In this document: in pieces, positions 25,029 to 34,661 of the stretch
How positions within the stretch are numbered: position 1 is the first letter of the stretch
Layout of the letters: each line of letters begins with the position of its first letter
Assembly: GCA_018268755.1 (NCBI GenBank)
Contig: JAFDVW010000012.1
Span: 62,001-126,000 of the forward strand
Length of the DNA: 64,000 nucleotides
Origin: Acidobacteriota bacterium
GTDB lineage: Bacteria; Acidobacteriota; Terriglobia; Terriglobales; Acidobacteriaceae
Direction of reading: 5' to 3'
Program-made: the position numbers and the translations under genes
Notes under the pieces: model-generated
Told to the model about the DNA's origin: nothing
Database searches by the model: none
The model's input: the letters and a program-made list of their open reading frames with translations, nothing else

Positions 25029-26954
25029 ATGAGAGTTACGAAACTCTATCTCCTGACCGCGCCGTCGTTGGGGCTGATGCTGGCAGCCACGGCTTGCCAG
25101 TCGGCCCGACACACGAACTCTCTTTTGCCGGCGGGGCAGGCAAACGCGCCAGCGTTGCACGTAGTGACCAAACCTGCGGTTTCCTATCAAGTTCCAACCC
25201 AGCCCGTCATTGCCCCCCAGACCGAATTGAAACCGGATCCGGTTGCAGACCTCTTGCTCCAGGTGGATCGGGAATATCAGGCGGGCAAGGCTAGCATGGA
25301 TGCGGGGAACCTGGATGCAGCCCAAGTCTGCTACCAGAATGCCAGCAAGTTGCTGCTGGGCAGCAAGTGGGACCTGCATTCCGATAGCCGCCTGGCCAAC
25401 GCCTACATCAAGGTGACTGCGGCGGAGAACCTGCGGGCCGATCAGGCGCTGCAGCAGAGCGATGCTTCTACCCAGCAAAAGTCCGAGCCGGCGCCCATTG
25501 ATGAAGTGAATGAGACTATCCCGGCCATGGACCCCGGGGTGAAGGCCAAGGCCGAGGCCGAGATCAAGGCCACCAATTCCGACCTGCCCCTGATGATGAC
25601 GGATCAGGTGGCGGGCTATATCAACTACTTCTCGAACCGGGGGAAGGGGCAGCTGGAGCGGGCCCTGACCCGCAGCGGTCGTTATGACCAGATGATCCGG
25701 CGCATATTGCGCGAGGAAGGCGTGCCCCAGGACCTGATCTACCTGGCGCAGGCGGAGTCGGGATTTCACCCCTTGGCCGTTTCCCGGGCCGGAGCGCGCG
25801 GCATCTGGCAATTCATGGCGGCGCGCGGCCGGGGATATGGCCTGCATCGCAGCGTCTGGATTGACGAACGCCAGGACCCGGAAAAAGCCACCCGCGCGGC
25901 GGCCCGTCATTTGAAGGACCTCTATCACCAGTTCGGCGACTGGTATCTGGCCATGGCCGCCTACAATTCCGGGCCGGGAAATGTACAGCAGGCGGTGAAG
26001 CGCACCGGCTACGCGGATTTCTGGGAACTTTATCAGCGCAACGTGCTGCCCAAGGAAACCAGGAATTACGTTCCCATCATTCTGGCCGTGACCATCATGG
26101 CCAAGAACCCTGCGCAATACGGCTTGGAGGATGTGGTTCCGGATGAACCCATCGCCTATGAGACGGTCACGGTCAACTACCCGGTGGATCTGCGCCTGGT
26201 GGCGCAATGCGTGGACGTGCCGGTGGCCACCCTGTTGGAGATGAACCCCAGCATGCTGCGCTGGGCGACCCCCAAAGACGCAAAATTTGAATTGCACCTT
26301 CCGGTCGGGAGCAAGGAGCAGTATCTGGAGTCGATTGCCGTGATCCCCCCCGACATGCGGGTATGGTGGCGGTATCACAGTGTGAAGGAAGGCGAGACCC
26401 TGCCTGCCCTGGCGCGCACTTATCGCACTACTCCCCAGGCCATCGCCCGCGCCAATCAACTGGAAGGCAATGAACTGGAAGCCGAGCAGAAGTTGATTAT
26501 TCCGATTGCTCCGGGAAAACGGGTCAAGGGCGAAGAAGCGCAGACCTATGCGCGCCGCATTACCCGCTACAACGTGCGCAAAGGCGACACGGTGCAATCC
26601 GTGGCGGAGAATTTTGCTGTATCTGCCACCATGGTGCGGCAATGGAACCGGCTCAAGGGCAACAGCCTGCAGGGGCGGCGTGTGCTCTACCTGCATTTGC
26701 CCGTGTCCCCCAGTCTACAGGGCACCCAGACAGCCTCTGTGCAGGCCCGGCAAAAATCTTCTAAGTCAAACAAGACAAGCCAGTTAGCTTCGATTTCCGC
26801 AAAGCCGGTGGTGCACCACAAGGTCAAGGCGGGTGAGACCCTGTTTTCGATTGCCAGCTCCTACAACACCACGGTGGCCGCCCTCGAACGAGACAACCGC
26901 GGCATCGATATTCTTCGTCCCGGCATGATTCTCATTGTTCGCGGCATACGCTAA
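25029..26954 (+). CDS. MltD-like membrane-bound lytic transglycosylase with three LysM domains
   Basis: It cleaves peptidoglycan glycan strands to give anhydromuropeptides. The N-terminus is a lipoprotein signal (LMLAATAC). A charged helical region (about 75-190) precedes the SLT domain (about 210-360). That domain carries the catalytic Glu in LAQAESGFHP (about residue 242), GARGIWQFMA and AAYNSGPGN. Three LysM modules follow, beginning YHSVKEGETL, RYNVRKGDTV and HHKVKAGETL. The 641-residue length is longer than E. coli MltD because of the N-terminal region and the third LysM. It is transcribed alone. Confidence 0.93.
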   Translation: MRVTKLYLLTAPSLGLMLAATACQSARHTNSLLPAGQANAPALHVVTKPAVSYQVPTQPVIAPQTELKPDPVADLLLQVDREYQAGKASMDAGNLDAAQVCYQNASKLLLGSKWDLHSDSRLANAYIKVTAAENLRADQALQQSDASTQQKSEPAPIDEVNETIPAMDPGVKAKAEAEIKATNSDLPLMMTDQVAGYINYFSNRGKGQLERALTRSGRYDQMIRRILREEGVPQDLIYLAQAESGFHPLAVSRAGARGIWQFMAARGRGYGLHRSVWIDERQDPEKATRAAARHLKDLYHQFGDWYLAMAAYNSGPGNVQQAVKRTGYADFWELYQRNVLPKETRNYVPIILAVTIMAKNPAQYGLEDVVPDEPIAYETVTVNYPVDLRLVAQCVDVPVATLLEMNPSMLRWATPKDAKFELHLPVGSKEQYLESIAVIPPDMRVWWRYHSVKEGETLPALARTYRTTPQAIARANQLEGNELEAEQKLIIPIAPGKRVKGEEAQTYARRITRYNVRKGDTVQSVAENFAVSATMVRQWNRLKGNSLQGRRVLYLHLPVSPSLQGTQTASVQARQKSSKSNKTSQLASISAKPVVHHKVKAGETLFSIASSYNTTVAALERDNRGIDILRPGMILIVRGIR

Positions 26955-27031
26955 GTTCCGCGTTCCCCGGCAGGCGTCCTGCGTGTAATATGCAGGGAAA
27001 TGGACGCACGGTTGGAGGGAACAAGTGTTCA

Positions 27032-27062
27032 TTGAAGCAGGCGACAATGGCTATGCTATAAT
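27032..27062 (+). promoter_or_regulatory. Extended -10 promoter for the histone-like gene
   Basis: TATAAT (27057-27062) is preceded by TGC, giving the extended -10 TGCTATAAT. A weaker TTGAAG at 27032-27037 is 19 bases upstream. This would leave a leader of about 100 bases before the ATG at 27171. Confidence 0.6.
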
Positions 27063-27170
27063 CGCGCGCCATTCCGCCAATCATGGTGACGTTCTGTCGT
27101 CTCTTATTTCCCTAGCGCGCACAGCGTGCGAAACCTCCGGCGCCGAGGCGTCCGGAACCCAGGAGGAGCA

Positions 27171-27578
27171 ATGACCTTCGATGATGAAATTGTGTATTAC
27201 GGGCGTGATGATGAAACCGATGATCTAGGTGACGGCGGGTCTTACGGCGACTCGCTGGAAGAGGACTACGACGAAGAGGAAGAGGAGGAAGAAGAAGCAG
27301 ATCTGCCAGCCCTGGCTGCAGCCGCGCCGCCCCCTCCCGCTTCTTCGCCCCAGGCGACCTCCGGGGGAGGCGGATCGAAGCTCAACCTGACCGGGCCTGC
27401 TCCCAAGAAGAAGGCGGCTAAGAAGAAGCCCGCCAAAAAGAAGCCAGCCCAGAAGAAGCCCGCGAAAAAGGCCAAGAAGCCGGCCAAAAAAGCGGCCAAG
27501 AAAAAACCCGCAAAAAAGACGGCCAAGAAGAAACCCGCCAAGAAGAAGGTAGCAAAGAAGAAAAAGGGACGCCGGTAG
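27171..27578 (+). CDS. Histone H1-like protein with acidic N-terminus and Lys/Ala/Pro repeats
   Basis: The ATG at 27171 is chosen because AGGAGGAG sits just before it; the frame is open 15 codons further up. The 135-residue protein has an acidic first half (a run of Glu/Asp near residues 30-47), a proline-rich linker, and a lysine-rich second half built of KKPAKK-type repeats ending in KKKGRR. Such tails bind DNA non-specifically, as in eukaryotic linker histone-like bacterial proteins. A nucleoid role is inference. The acidic start may mask the tail or bind a basic partner. Confidence 0.72.
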   Translation: MTFDDEIVYYGRDDETDDLGDGGSYGDSLEEDYDEEEEEEEEADLPALAAAAPPPPASSPQATSGGGGSKLNLTGPAPKKKAAKKKPAKKKPAQKKPAKKAKKPAKKAAKKKPAKKTAKKKPAKKKVAKKKKGRR

Positions 27579-27595
27579 AGATTTGCTGGTGCAAG

Positions 27596-27623
27596 AAAGG
27601 CGGAGCGGTGGCTCCGCCTTTTT
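27596..27623. terminator. Terminator between the histone-like gene and mutS2
   Basis: AAAGGCGGAGC (27596-27606) pairs exactly with GCTCCGCCTTT (27611-27621) around GGTG. It is followed on the plus strand by a T-rich run and serves the convergent genes on at least the plus side. Confidence 0.88.
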
Positions 27624-27647
27624 CTTTTTCCTGCAGAATGCCGCCGG

Positions 27648-30083
27648 TTAAAGCTTGAGCTCTACCACCGTGGCCCCGCCACCACCCTCTTGTTGCGGCG
27701 GTTCGCTGACACTGGCGACATGAGGATGCTGCTGCAGAAATTGCCGCAGCGCTTTGCGAAGGATGCCCATGCCGCTGCCATGGACGACCCGCACCCGGGG
27801 CAGGCCGGCCAGGAAGGCGCGGTCCACGAACTTTTCTACGGCGCGGGTGGCATCGTCCACGGTATGTCCGATCACGTTGATCTCGCTGGGCACAGCCGAG
27901 TCTTCGCTCTCCAGGGAAACGGAGACTCCCCGCGAACGGGCGGCCAGAACAGGGGATTCCACTTTGCGGGCCACGACTTCGGCGATGTCTTCGCGCGCAA
28001 TGCGCATTTTCATCACCCCAATCTCGACTTCGAAATGGCCGTCGTCGAGTCGGCGCTTGATGACTGCGGAACGTCCCACGGATTTCAGTTTGACGGTATC
28101 GCCTTCCGCGGCGTGCTGGACGATTTGCGGCTGCGCGTGCGGGTCGTTACGGTCTGAGCCGGTGGCATGGGCCACCACGGCGGAGTCGAATTGTTCGCGA
28201 AACTCGCGGCGCAGCTTGGAGATGCGGCGCTCTGCATCTTTGGAAAGCTTCTGGGCGGCGACGCGATCTTGCACCGCGGCCACCGCTTCGCGCGCGTGAT
28301 ACTCGAAGTCGCGCAAAAGGACCTCGAGCTTCTTCTCCATCTCTTTGATCTTGACTTGCTGCTCCTTGCGGCCCTCGCTGGCCAGAGCGGCTTTTTCCCG
28401 GGTTAGGTCCTCTTCTCGGGCCTGCAGTTGCCGGCGCTCGGACTGCGCCGCTTCCAGTTCGGCATGCAGATGGTCGAGAAACTGCCCGATGTCGCGCGCC
28501 TGCGTACCCAAGCGGGCGCGGGCCGCATCAATAATCGCGGGGTTCAGGCCGAGGCGTTGCGCAATGTTGATGCCGGCGGAGGCCCCCGGCACCCCGATCT
28601 TCAGCTCGTAGGTGGGTTGCAATGTCGCTTCATCAAAGCCCACCGAGGCATTCACCACGCCCGGCGTATTCGCGCCATAGACCTTCAGAGAAGTGTGATG
28701 GGTGGAAATGATGCTGATGCATCCCCGCTCCAGAAAGCAGGCAGCGATGGCCACGGCTAAGGCAGCGCCTTCCTCGGGATCGGTGGCCGAGCCCAGCTCA
28801 TCCAGCAAGACGAGCGAGTCGGCGGTGGCGGTGCGGGAAAGGAAGTCAATATTGGTGACGTGGGCGGAAAAAGTGGAGAGGTTCTGTTCAATGGACTGGT
28901 AGTCGCCAATGTCGGCCAGCACTGCATCAAACACCGGCAGGCGGGCCGCGCCGGCGGGTACCGGGATTCCCGACTGTGCCATCAGGGCCAGCAGGCCGGC
29001 GGTCTTCAGGCCCACGGTTTTGCCCCCGGTGTTAGGGCCGCTGATGACCAGTTGCCGTTGCTGTCCCTCCAGCTCCAAATTGACGGGGACAATGGCTCCG
29101 CCTTTGAGTTTCAGGTTGCGTTCGAGCAAAGGGTGGCGGGCCTGGTGGAGAAGCAAGGCGTGCTCCCCGGCCGGCAGCAAACGCGGGGAGACGCAGTAGT
29201 AGTCTTCGGCGAAGCGCGCTTTGGCGAACTGCAATTCCAGCTCGGCGAGAAGGGAAACCGCCTCCCGGATGGCGGGAGCATGCTCCGCAATGGCGCGCGT
29301 CATGGCGAGCAGAATGCGATGGATTTCCGCTTGCTCTTCGTCGAAGAGGCGCACCATCTCGTTGTTCTGCTCGATGGTTTCGAGCGGTTCGACGAACACC
29401 GTCTGCCCGCTGGAACTGGCCCCGTGCACTACGCCCTGCACCCGGCGTTTCTGTTCGACTTTGACAGGGATCACGAAGCGGTCGCCGCGGATGGTAATCA
29501 GTTCGTCCTGGACGGCGTGGCCTTCAGCCAGGCGGCGCAGATAGCCGCGCAGCGAGTCCTGAATGGTGCGGCGCTGCTTTTCGATTTCCCGGCGAATGCG
29601 TGCCAGTTCGGGCGAAGCCTGGTCGTCGAGCGTGCCGTCAGGCTGGATCTTATTGCGAAAACCCCGCCATAAGGGCCCGAAATCCTCGATCCCGGAGGAG
29701 AGCCGGGCCACCGCCGGCCAGGCGGTTTTCATGGCCGCGGGTGGGTTTAGGGTGATCTCCCGCCAGGCAGAGGCGCAGTCCACGACTTGCAGGACCTCGC
29801 GGATTTCGGAGATCTCCAGGGCCGCGCCTTCAATCCGGGCCTTGTGGAGCGCGGGCGTGACATCCAACAGGGGCGAGAAGTCGAAGCTGCCCCCGGCGCG
29901 GCGAAATTCACGGACTTCTTCCGTCAACTGCAATTGCTCGTGGATCCAGGCGGAGTCCGTAGCGGGGGCCAGAGCGGTAATTTTCTCTTGCCCGGGGGCG
30001 GAGGCCGCATAGCCGCGCAGCAGCTCGCAGAGCGCCTCAAATTCCAGGATGCGCGTACTCCCGTGGATCAGCGAAGAAGACAT
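27648..30083 (-). CDS. mutS2: Endonuclease MutS2
   Basis: MutS2 is a MutS paralogue that binds branched DNA or stalled ribosomes depending on species; it is not a mismatch repair core protein. The start at 30083 (MSSSLIHGSTRILEFEAL) is the family N-terminus; the frame extends upstream to 30467 but that part is not MutS2-like and overlaps the kinase gene. Visible are the core domain (about 1-330), the Walker A loop GPNTGGKT (about residue 346-354), the Walker B region LVLLDELGSATDPEEGAAL, a long coiled coil (about 520-620) and a C-terminal Smr domain (about 725-811). The 811 residues are normal length. Confidence 0.93.
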   Translation of the reverse strand: MSSSLIHGSTRILEFEALCELLRGYAASAPGQEKITALAPATDSAWIHEQLQLTEEVREFRRAGGSFDFSPLLDVTPALHKARIEGAALEISEIREVLQVVDCASAWREITLNPPAAMKTAWPAVARLSSGIEDFGPLWRGFRNKIQPDGTLDDQASPELARIRREIEKQRRTIQDSLRGYLRRLAEGHAVQDELITIRGDRFVIPVKVEQKRRVQGVVHGASSSGQTVFVEPLETIEQNNEMVRLFDEEQAEIHRILLAMTRAIAEHAPAIREAVSLLAELELQFAKARFAEDYYCVSPRLLPAGEHALLLHQARHPLLERNLKLKGGAIVPVNLELEGQQRQLVISGPNTGGKTVGLKTAGLLALMAQSGIPVPAGAARLPVFDAVLADIGDYQSIEQNLSTFSAHVTNIDFLSRTATADSLVLLDELGSATDPEEGAALAVAIAACFLERGCISIISTHHTSLKVYGANTPGVVNASVGFDEATLQPTYELKIGVPGASAGINIAQRLGLNPAIIDAARARLGTQARDIGQFLDHLHAELEAAQSERRQLQAREEDLTREKAALASEGRKEQQVKIKEMEKKLEVLLRDFEYHAREAVAAVQDRVAAQKLSKDAERRISKLRREFREQFDSAVVAHATGSDRNDPHAQPQIVQHAAEGDTVKLKSVGRSAVIKRRLDDGHFEVEIGVMKMRIAREDIAEVVARKVESPVLAARSRGVSVSLESEDSAVPSEINVIGHTVDDATRAVEKFVDRAFLAGLPRVRVVHGSGMGILRKALRQFLQQHPHVASVSEPPQQEGGGGATVVELKL

Positions 30084-30142
30084 TGCAGATTTATGGTACA
30101 GGTTTTTTCGCGCTTGGTAAGAGAGGAGGAGAACCGGTCCGC

Positions 30143-31876
30143 TTATGCCGGGGTGGCGGCGGGGAACCGGAGATAGAAGGCGGCGCCGCCCTCGGGACGG
30201 TTCTGGCAGGTGATTTGACCGTGGTGGTCGTGGACAAGACCATAGCTCACGCTCAGGCCCAGCCCCGTACCCTTGCCGATCGGCTTCGTGGTATAGAAGG
30301 GGTCGAAGACCCGGCCGGGGTCCTTGATACCGGGTCCTGAGTCCAGGAACTCCACGAGCAGGGTCTGGCGTCCCCCTAAATTCTCTTGTCGGGCCTGTAT
30401 CGAAAGAGTGCCGCCCCCGGTCTCCTCCATGGCCTGCATCGCGTTGGCGATGATTTGCAGGCAACACTGCAGGAGCTGGCTAGTATTGCCATAAATCTGC
30501 GGCAGGTCGTTGGGGATGTTAGTGGAAACCTGAATTTTCTTGCTTTCCAGGCGGAGCATTTCCATTTTGACGGCCCGGCGCACAATCTCCCCCATATCGA
30601 GCAGGGACTTTTCGCCCGGCGCCTGCTGAGCGAAGCTGAGCAGCCCCAGGACCAGATCGCGGGTACGCCGCGCCTGATCCGAGATCTTGTTCACCATGGA
30701 AGATTGCTCGGGCCGCAGGCCGGTGTCCTGACGCAACAGGTCGGAGTAGCCCAGAATGGCGGACAAAGGATGGTTGATTTCATGGGCGGCGCCCGCGACC
30801 AACTGTCCCAGAGAGGCAAGTTTTTCCTGTTGGATGAGTTCCTGTTGCAGCCGGCGCAGATTGTCCAGACCTTCCTGCGATGTGCGCAGCAAGCGCGCCA
30901 GGCTCTGGTCCAGCTGGTATTGCCGGAGGAAGGCGAAACTGCCCAGAACCAGCATGGCCAGCAAGAGAACCAAAAGGCGGAATTGACGCAAAGGTGCCGG
31001 GGCGGGATCGCGGAAGATCACCCAGAACCCCATCAGCGGGAGCGAAAGGATGGCCAACATGGCCAGGCGGGGCGTCACGGTGATCCAGCCCGCCTTCACC
31101 GGCGTGGCCGGTTCGGGAACGGGATGCTGCTCCAGGGCCACCAGGCCACTCCAGATCAGCCAGCAGATCGAGGCCAGGAAGGCAACATCGTAGAAACTGC
31201 CGGTGTAATAGACGCCCTTGCCAATGGCCACATTCATCAACAAGGAGTTGAATGCGTAGAGCGCGTTGGCCACACACAGGTTCCAATACAACTTTCGCCA
31301 CGGCCCTCTAGTGGTGGCGGCGAGGGCGCCCAGGGCAAGCACCAGGACCAGATTTTCGAAGAGATAAAGCAAGTCGTAGTTGCGGCTATACGTGTTGACT
31401 TGCAGCAGGATGAACTCTTCGGGGAAGACCAGGAAAGCGTATAGAAAGACCCACCAGATGAGCAGCATGAAAAAATTCACGGTGCTGAAGAACTGGTTCT
31501 GGCCTTCACGTGAGCGGTGCGGGCGTAACGCCACGGCGGCCATGAAGGGCACGACGTGGAGGAAGAGAATAATATCGCCGAAGAAAGGCTCAGGAAGGTT
31601 GGTTTGGCGGATGGCTTCGTAGTAAGTCCACAACGACTGATTGATGGTCCAGAAGAAACAGCCCGCAGCCCACAGGATCCAGAAAGCACGAACGTTGCGT
31701 GGCGCACGCCAGGCATTGAGCGCCATGACGGCGGTGGCCAGCAGCATGAGCCCAAGGGGAACGAAGTTGCCGATCCAGGTGAGCCTGGGGCCGGCGGGAA
31801 GAGAAAGGGAGAGCGCGGTATACCCCACCACCAGAATCGCTGCGAAAAGGGCCCAACCTCTGCGTTGCCAACTCAT
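30143..31876 (-). CDS. Membrane sensor histidine kinase (orphan)
   Basis: A 577-residue two-component kinase. The N-terminal half has about eight or nine hydrophobic segments (roughly residues 10-320) of unknown sensing ligand. A short coiled coil is followed by the HisKA box [20 protein letters not shown] (His near residue 362), the N box [12 protein letters not shown], and the G boxes DSGPGIKD and [20 protein letters not shown] of the ATPase domain. No response regulator is adjacent, so the target is unknown. It precedes mutS2 by 59 bases on the same strand and may be cotranscribed. Confidence 0.88.
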   Translation of the reverse strand: MSWQRRGWALFAAILVVGYTALSLSLPAGPRLTWIGNFVPLGLMLLATAVMALNAWRAPRNVRAFWILWAAGCFFWTINQSLWTYYEAIRQTNLPEPFFGDIILFLHVVPFMAAVALRPHRSREGQNQFFSTVNFFMLLIWWVFLYAFLVFPEEFILLQVNTYSRNYDLLYLFENLVLVLALGALAATTRGPWRKLYWNLCVANALYAFNSLLMNVAIGKGVYYTGSFYDVAFLASICWLIWSGLVALEQHPVPEPATPVKAGWITVTPRLAMLAILSLPLMGFWVIFRDPAPAPLRQFRLLVLLLAMLVLGSFAFLRQYQLDQSLARLLRTSQEGLDNLRRLQQELIQQEKLASLGQLVAGAAHEINHPLSAILGYSDLLRQDTGLRPEQSSMVNKISDQARRTRDLVLGLLSFAQQAPGEKSLLDMGEIVRRAVKMEMLRLESKKIQVSTNIPNDLPQIYGNTSQLLQCCLQIIANAMQAMEETGGGTLSIQARQENLGGRQTLLVEFLDSGPGIKDPGRVFDPFYTTKPIGKGTGLGLSVSYGLVHDHHGQITCQNRPEGGAAFYLRFPAATPA

Positions 31877-31962
31877 CCCATTTCCATTTTAGTAGCGATT
31901 GGTCGTGCCCCCAACCCCGTCTCCCGCTTGCAAGTTACTCGCGTGTGTAGGGCAGAGGGCTC

Positions 31963-31981
31963 TGCTAAAATTCCCATTATG
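31963..31981 (+). promoter_or_regulatory. Extended -10 element directly before hemB; possible leaderless mRNA
   Basis: TGCTAAAAT (31963-31971) matches an extended -10. The expected start of transcription would be about 31978, touching the ATG at 31979. No ribosome binding site is visible, which agrees with a leaderless or nearly leaderless transcript. This is inference. Confidence 0.4.
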
Positions 31982-32962
31982 GCGTTTCCCATTACGCGCC
32001 TTCGCCGCCTTCGCCAAACTGAGCCCCTGCGCTCCCTCGTGCGAGAAACCCGGCTGTCCCCGGAATCCTTTATTTATCCGCTATTTGTGTGCCCCGGCGA
32101 GGGGGTGCGCAAAGCCGTGGGCTCCATGCCTGGGGTGAGCAATTTGTCTGTAGATCAGACAGTCCAGGAAGCCCGGGAAGCCTACTCTTTAGGCGTGCCC
32201 GGCGTCATCTTATTTGGGCTGCCGGAAAAAAAGGACGAGGTTGCAACCGGGGCCTGGGCCGAGGACGGCATCGTACAGCGGGCGGCGCGGGCGTTAAAGA
32301 AGGAAGTGCCGGGCCTGGTGGTGATCGCGGACGTTTGCCTGTGCGAATACATGTCGCATGGACATTGCGGCATCGTCAAAGCGGCCGGTTCCGACTACGA
32401 GATCCTCAATGACCCCACGCTCGAGATCCTGGCCAGAACCGCGGTGTCCCAGGCGCGGGCGGGAGTGGACATTATCGCGCCCTCCGACATGATGGATGGG
32501 CGGGTGGGGGCAATTCGCCGCGCCCTGGATGCGGCGGGTTTTGCCAATACGCCGATCCTTTCCTATGCCGCCAAGTTTGCCTCCGGCTTCTACGGGCCCT
32601 TCCGCGAAGCCGCCGACTCCGCCCCGCAGTTTGGCGACCGGCGTTCCTACCAGATGGATGGGGCCAACCTGCGCGAAGCCATGCGCGAGATTGAACTCGA
32701 CATCGAGGAAGGCGCCGACATGATTATGGTGAAACCGGCGCTGCCCTATCTGGATGTGATTGCCGCGGCGCGTGAGCGCTTCGACTTGCCCCTGTCGGCC
32801 TATCAGGTTTCCGGCGAGTACGCCATGATTGAAGCTGCGGCCCGCAATGGCTGGATTGAACGCGAGCGCGTCATCCTGGAGTCGCTGCTTTCCATCCGCC
32901 GCGCCGGGGCCAGTCTGATTCTCACCTACTATGCAAAAGAGGCCGCCCGGCTGCTGGGCTGA
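31979..32962 (+). CDS. hemB: Delta-aminolevulinic acid dehydratase (porphobilinogen synthase)
   Basis: HemB condenses two 5-aminolevulinate molecules to porphobilinogen in haem biosynthesis. The start at 31979 gives [23 protein letters not shown]; the longer frame upstream runs antisense into the kinase gene. Landmarks: [10 protein letters not shown], the metal-site cysteines in [15 protein letters not shown], the [13 protein letters not shown] stretch, [16 protein letters not shown], and the Schiff-base Lys in [10 protein letters not shown]. The cysteine-rich site suggests a zinc enzyme. The 327 residues are normal. Nearby cytochromes would use the haem it feeds. Confidence 0.94.
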   Translation: MAFPITRLRRLRQTEPLRSLVRETRLSPESFIYPLFVCPGEGVRKAVGSMPGVSNLSVDQTVQEAREAYSLGVPGVILFGLPEKKDEVATGAWAEDGIVQRAARALKKEVPGLVVIADVCLCEYMSHGHCGIVKAAGSDYEILNDPTLEILARTAVSQARAGVDIIAPSDMMDGRVGAIRRALDAAGFANTPILSYAAKFASGFYGPFREAADSAPQFGDRRSYQMDGANLREAMREIELDIEEGADMIMVKPALPYLDVIAAARERFDLPLSAYQVSGEYAMIEAAARNGWIERERVILESLLSIRRAGASLILTYYAKEAARLLG

Positions 32963-33033
32963 GAGCGTCCAGCAAGCGCTTCGAAAATGACCTGTAAATC
33001 CCTATTCGCCCCCCACGCGACCTAGCCGGAGGT

Positions 33034-33062
33034 TTGGCCAATCCCGCCTGCTGGACTAGAAT
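33034..33062 (+). promoter_or_regulatory. Sigma70-like promoter for lpd
   Basis: TTGGCC (33034-33039) and TAGAAT (33057-33062) are spaced by 17 bases, about 52 bases before the TTG start of lpd. Confidence 0.5.
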
Positions 33063-33113
33063 CGAATGTTTGCCATCCATCATCTGTTTGTACGTAGGTA
33101 AGGAGCGATTGCT

Positions 33114-34529
33114 TTGTCCGAAACCATTTACGATGTCGCCATTATCGGCAGCGGCCCGGCGGGGTATACGGCTGCTATTCGTGCAGGCCAGTACGGCCTG
33201 AAGACGGCCCTGATTGAGAAAGATAACGTGCTGGGCGGGACCTGCCTGCACGTGGGCTGCATTCCCACCAAGGCGCTGCTGTTCAATGCCGAACTGTGGG
33301 ACCACCTGAAGGGCGCCAAGGAGTATGGCATAGAGGGAGTCGACAGCCGCAAGCTGAACTGGGCGGCGGTCCAGGACCGCAAGGCGAAGATCGTCACCAA
33401 GCATGCCAAGGGCCTGGAATATCTGATGAAGAAGAACAAAGTCGAGACGGTGCGCGGCTTCGGCAAGCTCACCGGTCCGGCCAAGGGCGGCGTGTTCACG
33501 GTGGACGTGACCAACGAGGGCAAGACCACGCAGCTCAAGGCCAAGCATGTGATTCTTTCCACCGGGTCGGAAGCGCGCATGATTCCTGGATTGGAAGCGG
33601 ATGACAAGGTCCTGACCAACATCGAGATCCTCAGCCTGAAGGAAATTCCCAAATCGCTGGTGATTGTGGGGGCGGGCGCGGTGGGGGTGGAGTTCGCCTC
33701 CATCTATCGCTCATTCGATGCCGAGGTGACCATCCTCGAAATGTTGCCCCGCCTGGTGCCGGTGGAAGATGAAGAGGTTTCGAAGGAGCTGGCGCGGGTC
33801 TACCGCAAGCGCGGCATCGGCTTCCATACCGGAGCCAAGCTCGACAAAGTAGATACGACCAAGACCGGCGTGGCCGTCACCTTCACCGTGGACGGCAAGC
33901 AGCAGAAGATCGACGCGGAGAAGATTCTGATCGCGGTGGGCCGCAAGCCACGCACGGAAAATATCGGCCTGGAGAAGACCAAGATCCAGGCGGACCGCGG
34001 CTTCATCAAGACCGACGAATGGATGCAGACGGCGGAGCCGGGCGTCTATGCTATCGGCGATATTGTGCTGGGCACGCCGCAGTTAGCGCATGTGGGCGCG
34101 ATGGAAGGTTTGGTCGCAGTGGCGACGATTGCGGAGAAGGACGCGAAACCGATTGATCCCCGCAAAATTCCCGGCGCGACGTATTGCCATCCGGAAATTG
34201 GCAGCGTAGGACTGACCGAAGCCAAAGCGCGGGAGCTGGGTTATGACGTAAAGGTCGGCAAGTTCCCCTTCTCGGCCAACTCAAGGGCCTCGATTGTGGG
34301 GCAGCACGAGGGCTTCATCAAGATCGTTTCCGACGCCAAACACGGCGAGATTCTGGGCGTGCACATCATCGGGCCGCAGGCAACGGAATTGATTGCGGAA
34401 GCGGTGGCGGCCATGGAGCTGGAGGCCACGGCGGAAGATTTGATGTGGACGATCCACGCCCACCCGACCTTGGCCGAAGCCATGCTGGATGCTTCCAATA
34501 GTGTGTATGGGCTGGCCATCAACGTGTAA
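33114..34529 (+). CDS. lpdA: Dihydrolipoyl dehydrogenase (E3)
   Basis: E3 reoxidises dihydrolipoamide on E2 and passes electrons to NAD+. The start is TTG at 33114, supported by AAGGAG nine bases upstream; the frame and the family N-terminus (YDVAIIGSGPAGYTAAIRA) agree. The redox disulfide is in GGTCLHVGCIPTKALL (about residues 42-57). The NAD-binding GAGAVGVEFA and the C-terminal catalytic IHAHPTLAEA are present. The 471 residues are normal. It heads a plus-strand block with lipB and the E1/E2 genes, so it very likely serves that complex. Confidence 0.95.
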   Translation: MSETIYDVAIIGSGPAGYTAAIRAGQYGLKTALIEKDNVLGGTCLHVGCIPTKALLFNAELWDHLKGAKEYGIEGVDSRKLNWAAVQDRKAKIVTKHAKGLEYLMKKNKVETVRGFGKLTGPAKGGVFTVDVTNEGKTTQLKAKHVILSTGSEARMIPGLEADDKVLTNIEILSLKEIPKSLVIVGAGAVGVEFASIYRSFDAEVTILEMLPRLVPVEDEEVSKELARVYRKRGIGFHTGAKLDKVDTTKTGVAVTFTVDGKQQKIDAEKILIAVGRKPRTENIGLEKTKIQADRGFIKTDEWMQTAEPGVYAIGDIVLGTPQLAHVGAMEGLVAVATIAEKDAKPIDPRKIPGATYCHPEIGSVGLTEAKARELGYDVKVGKFPFSANSRASIVGQHEGFIKIVSDAKHGEILGVHIIGPQATELIAEAVAAMELEATAEDLMWTIHAHPTLAEAMLDASNSVYGLAINV

Positions 34530-34588
34530 GACGGCGCTTTGGCCATTAGCCGTTAGCTTTTAGCCAAGAGCAGAAATTTACATCGTCT

Positions 34589-34635
34589 AGTTTGTCATTT
34601 CCGGGCCGAGGATTTTTGGCTCGGAATGACAAACT
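34589..34635. repeat. Palindromic REP-like element after lpd
   Basis: A left arm starting AGTTTGTCATT (34589) and a right arm CTCGGAATGACAAACT (34620-34635) are nearly complementary, with a GC-rich middle. Just upstream (34540-34560) is the simple tandem text GGCCATTAGCCGTTAGC. GTCATTCCGAG-like repeats scattered in intergenic DNA are familiar from acidobacterial genomes (recollection, not checked here). Confidence 0.5.
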
Positions 34636-34661
34636 GAGATGTTATTCGTCAAACTGTAAAC

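Noticed and set aside
27400..27578. CRISPR-like or satellite repeat in the lysine-rich stretch
   Set aside because: The repetition is from codon-level KKPAKK coding in a real gene, with irregular units and no spacers.
30084..30467. N-terminal extension of mutS2
   Set aside because: The first 128 codons are Arg/Pro-rich, overlap the kinase 3' end in another frame, and precede the true family start at 30083.
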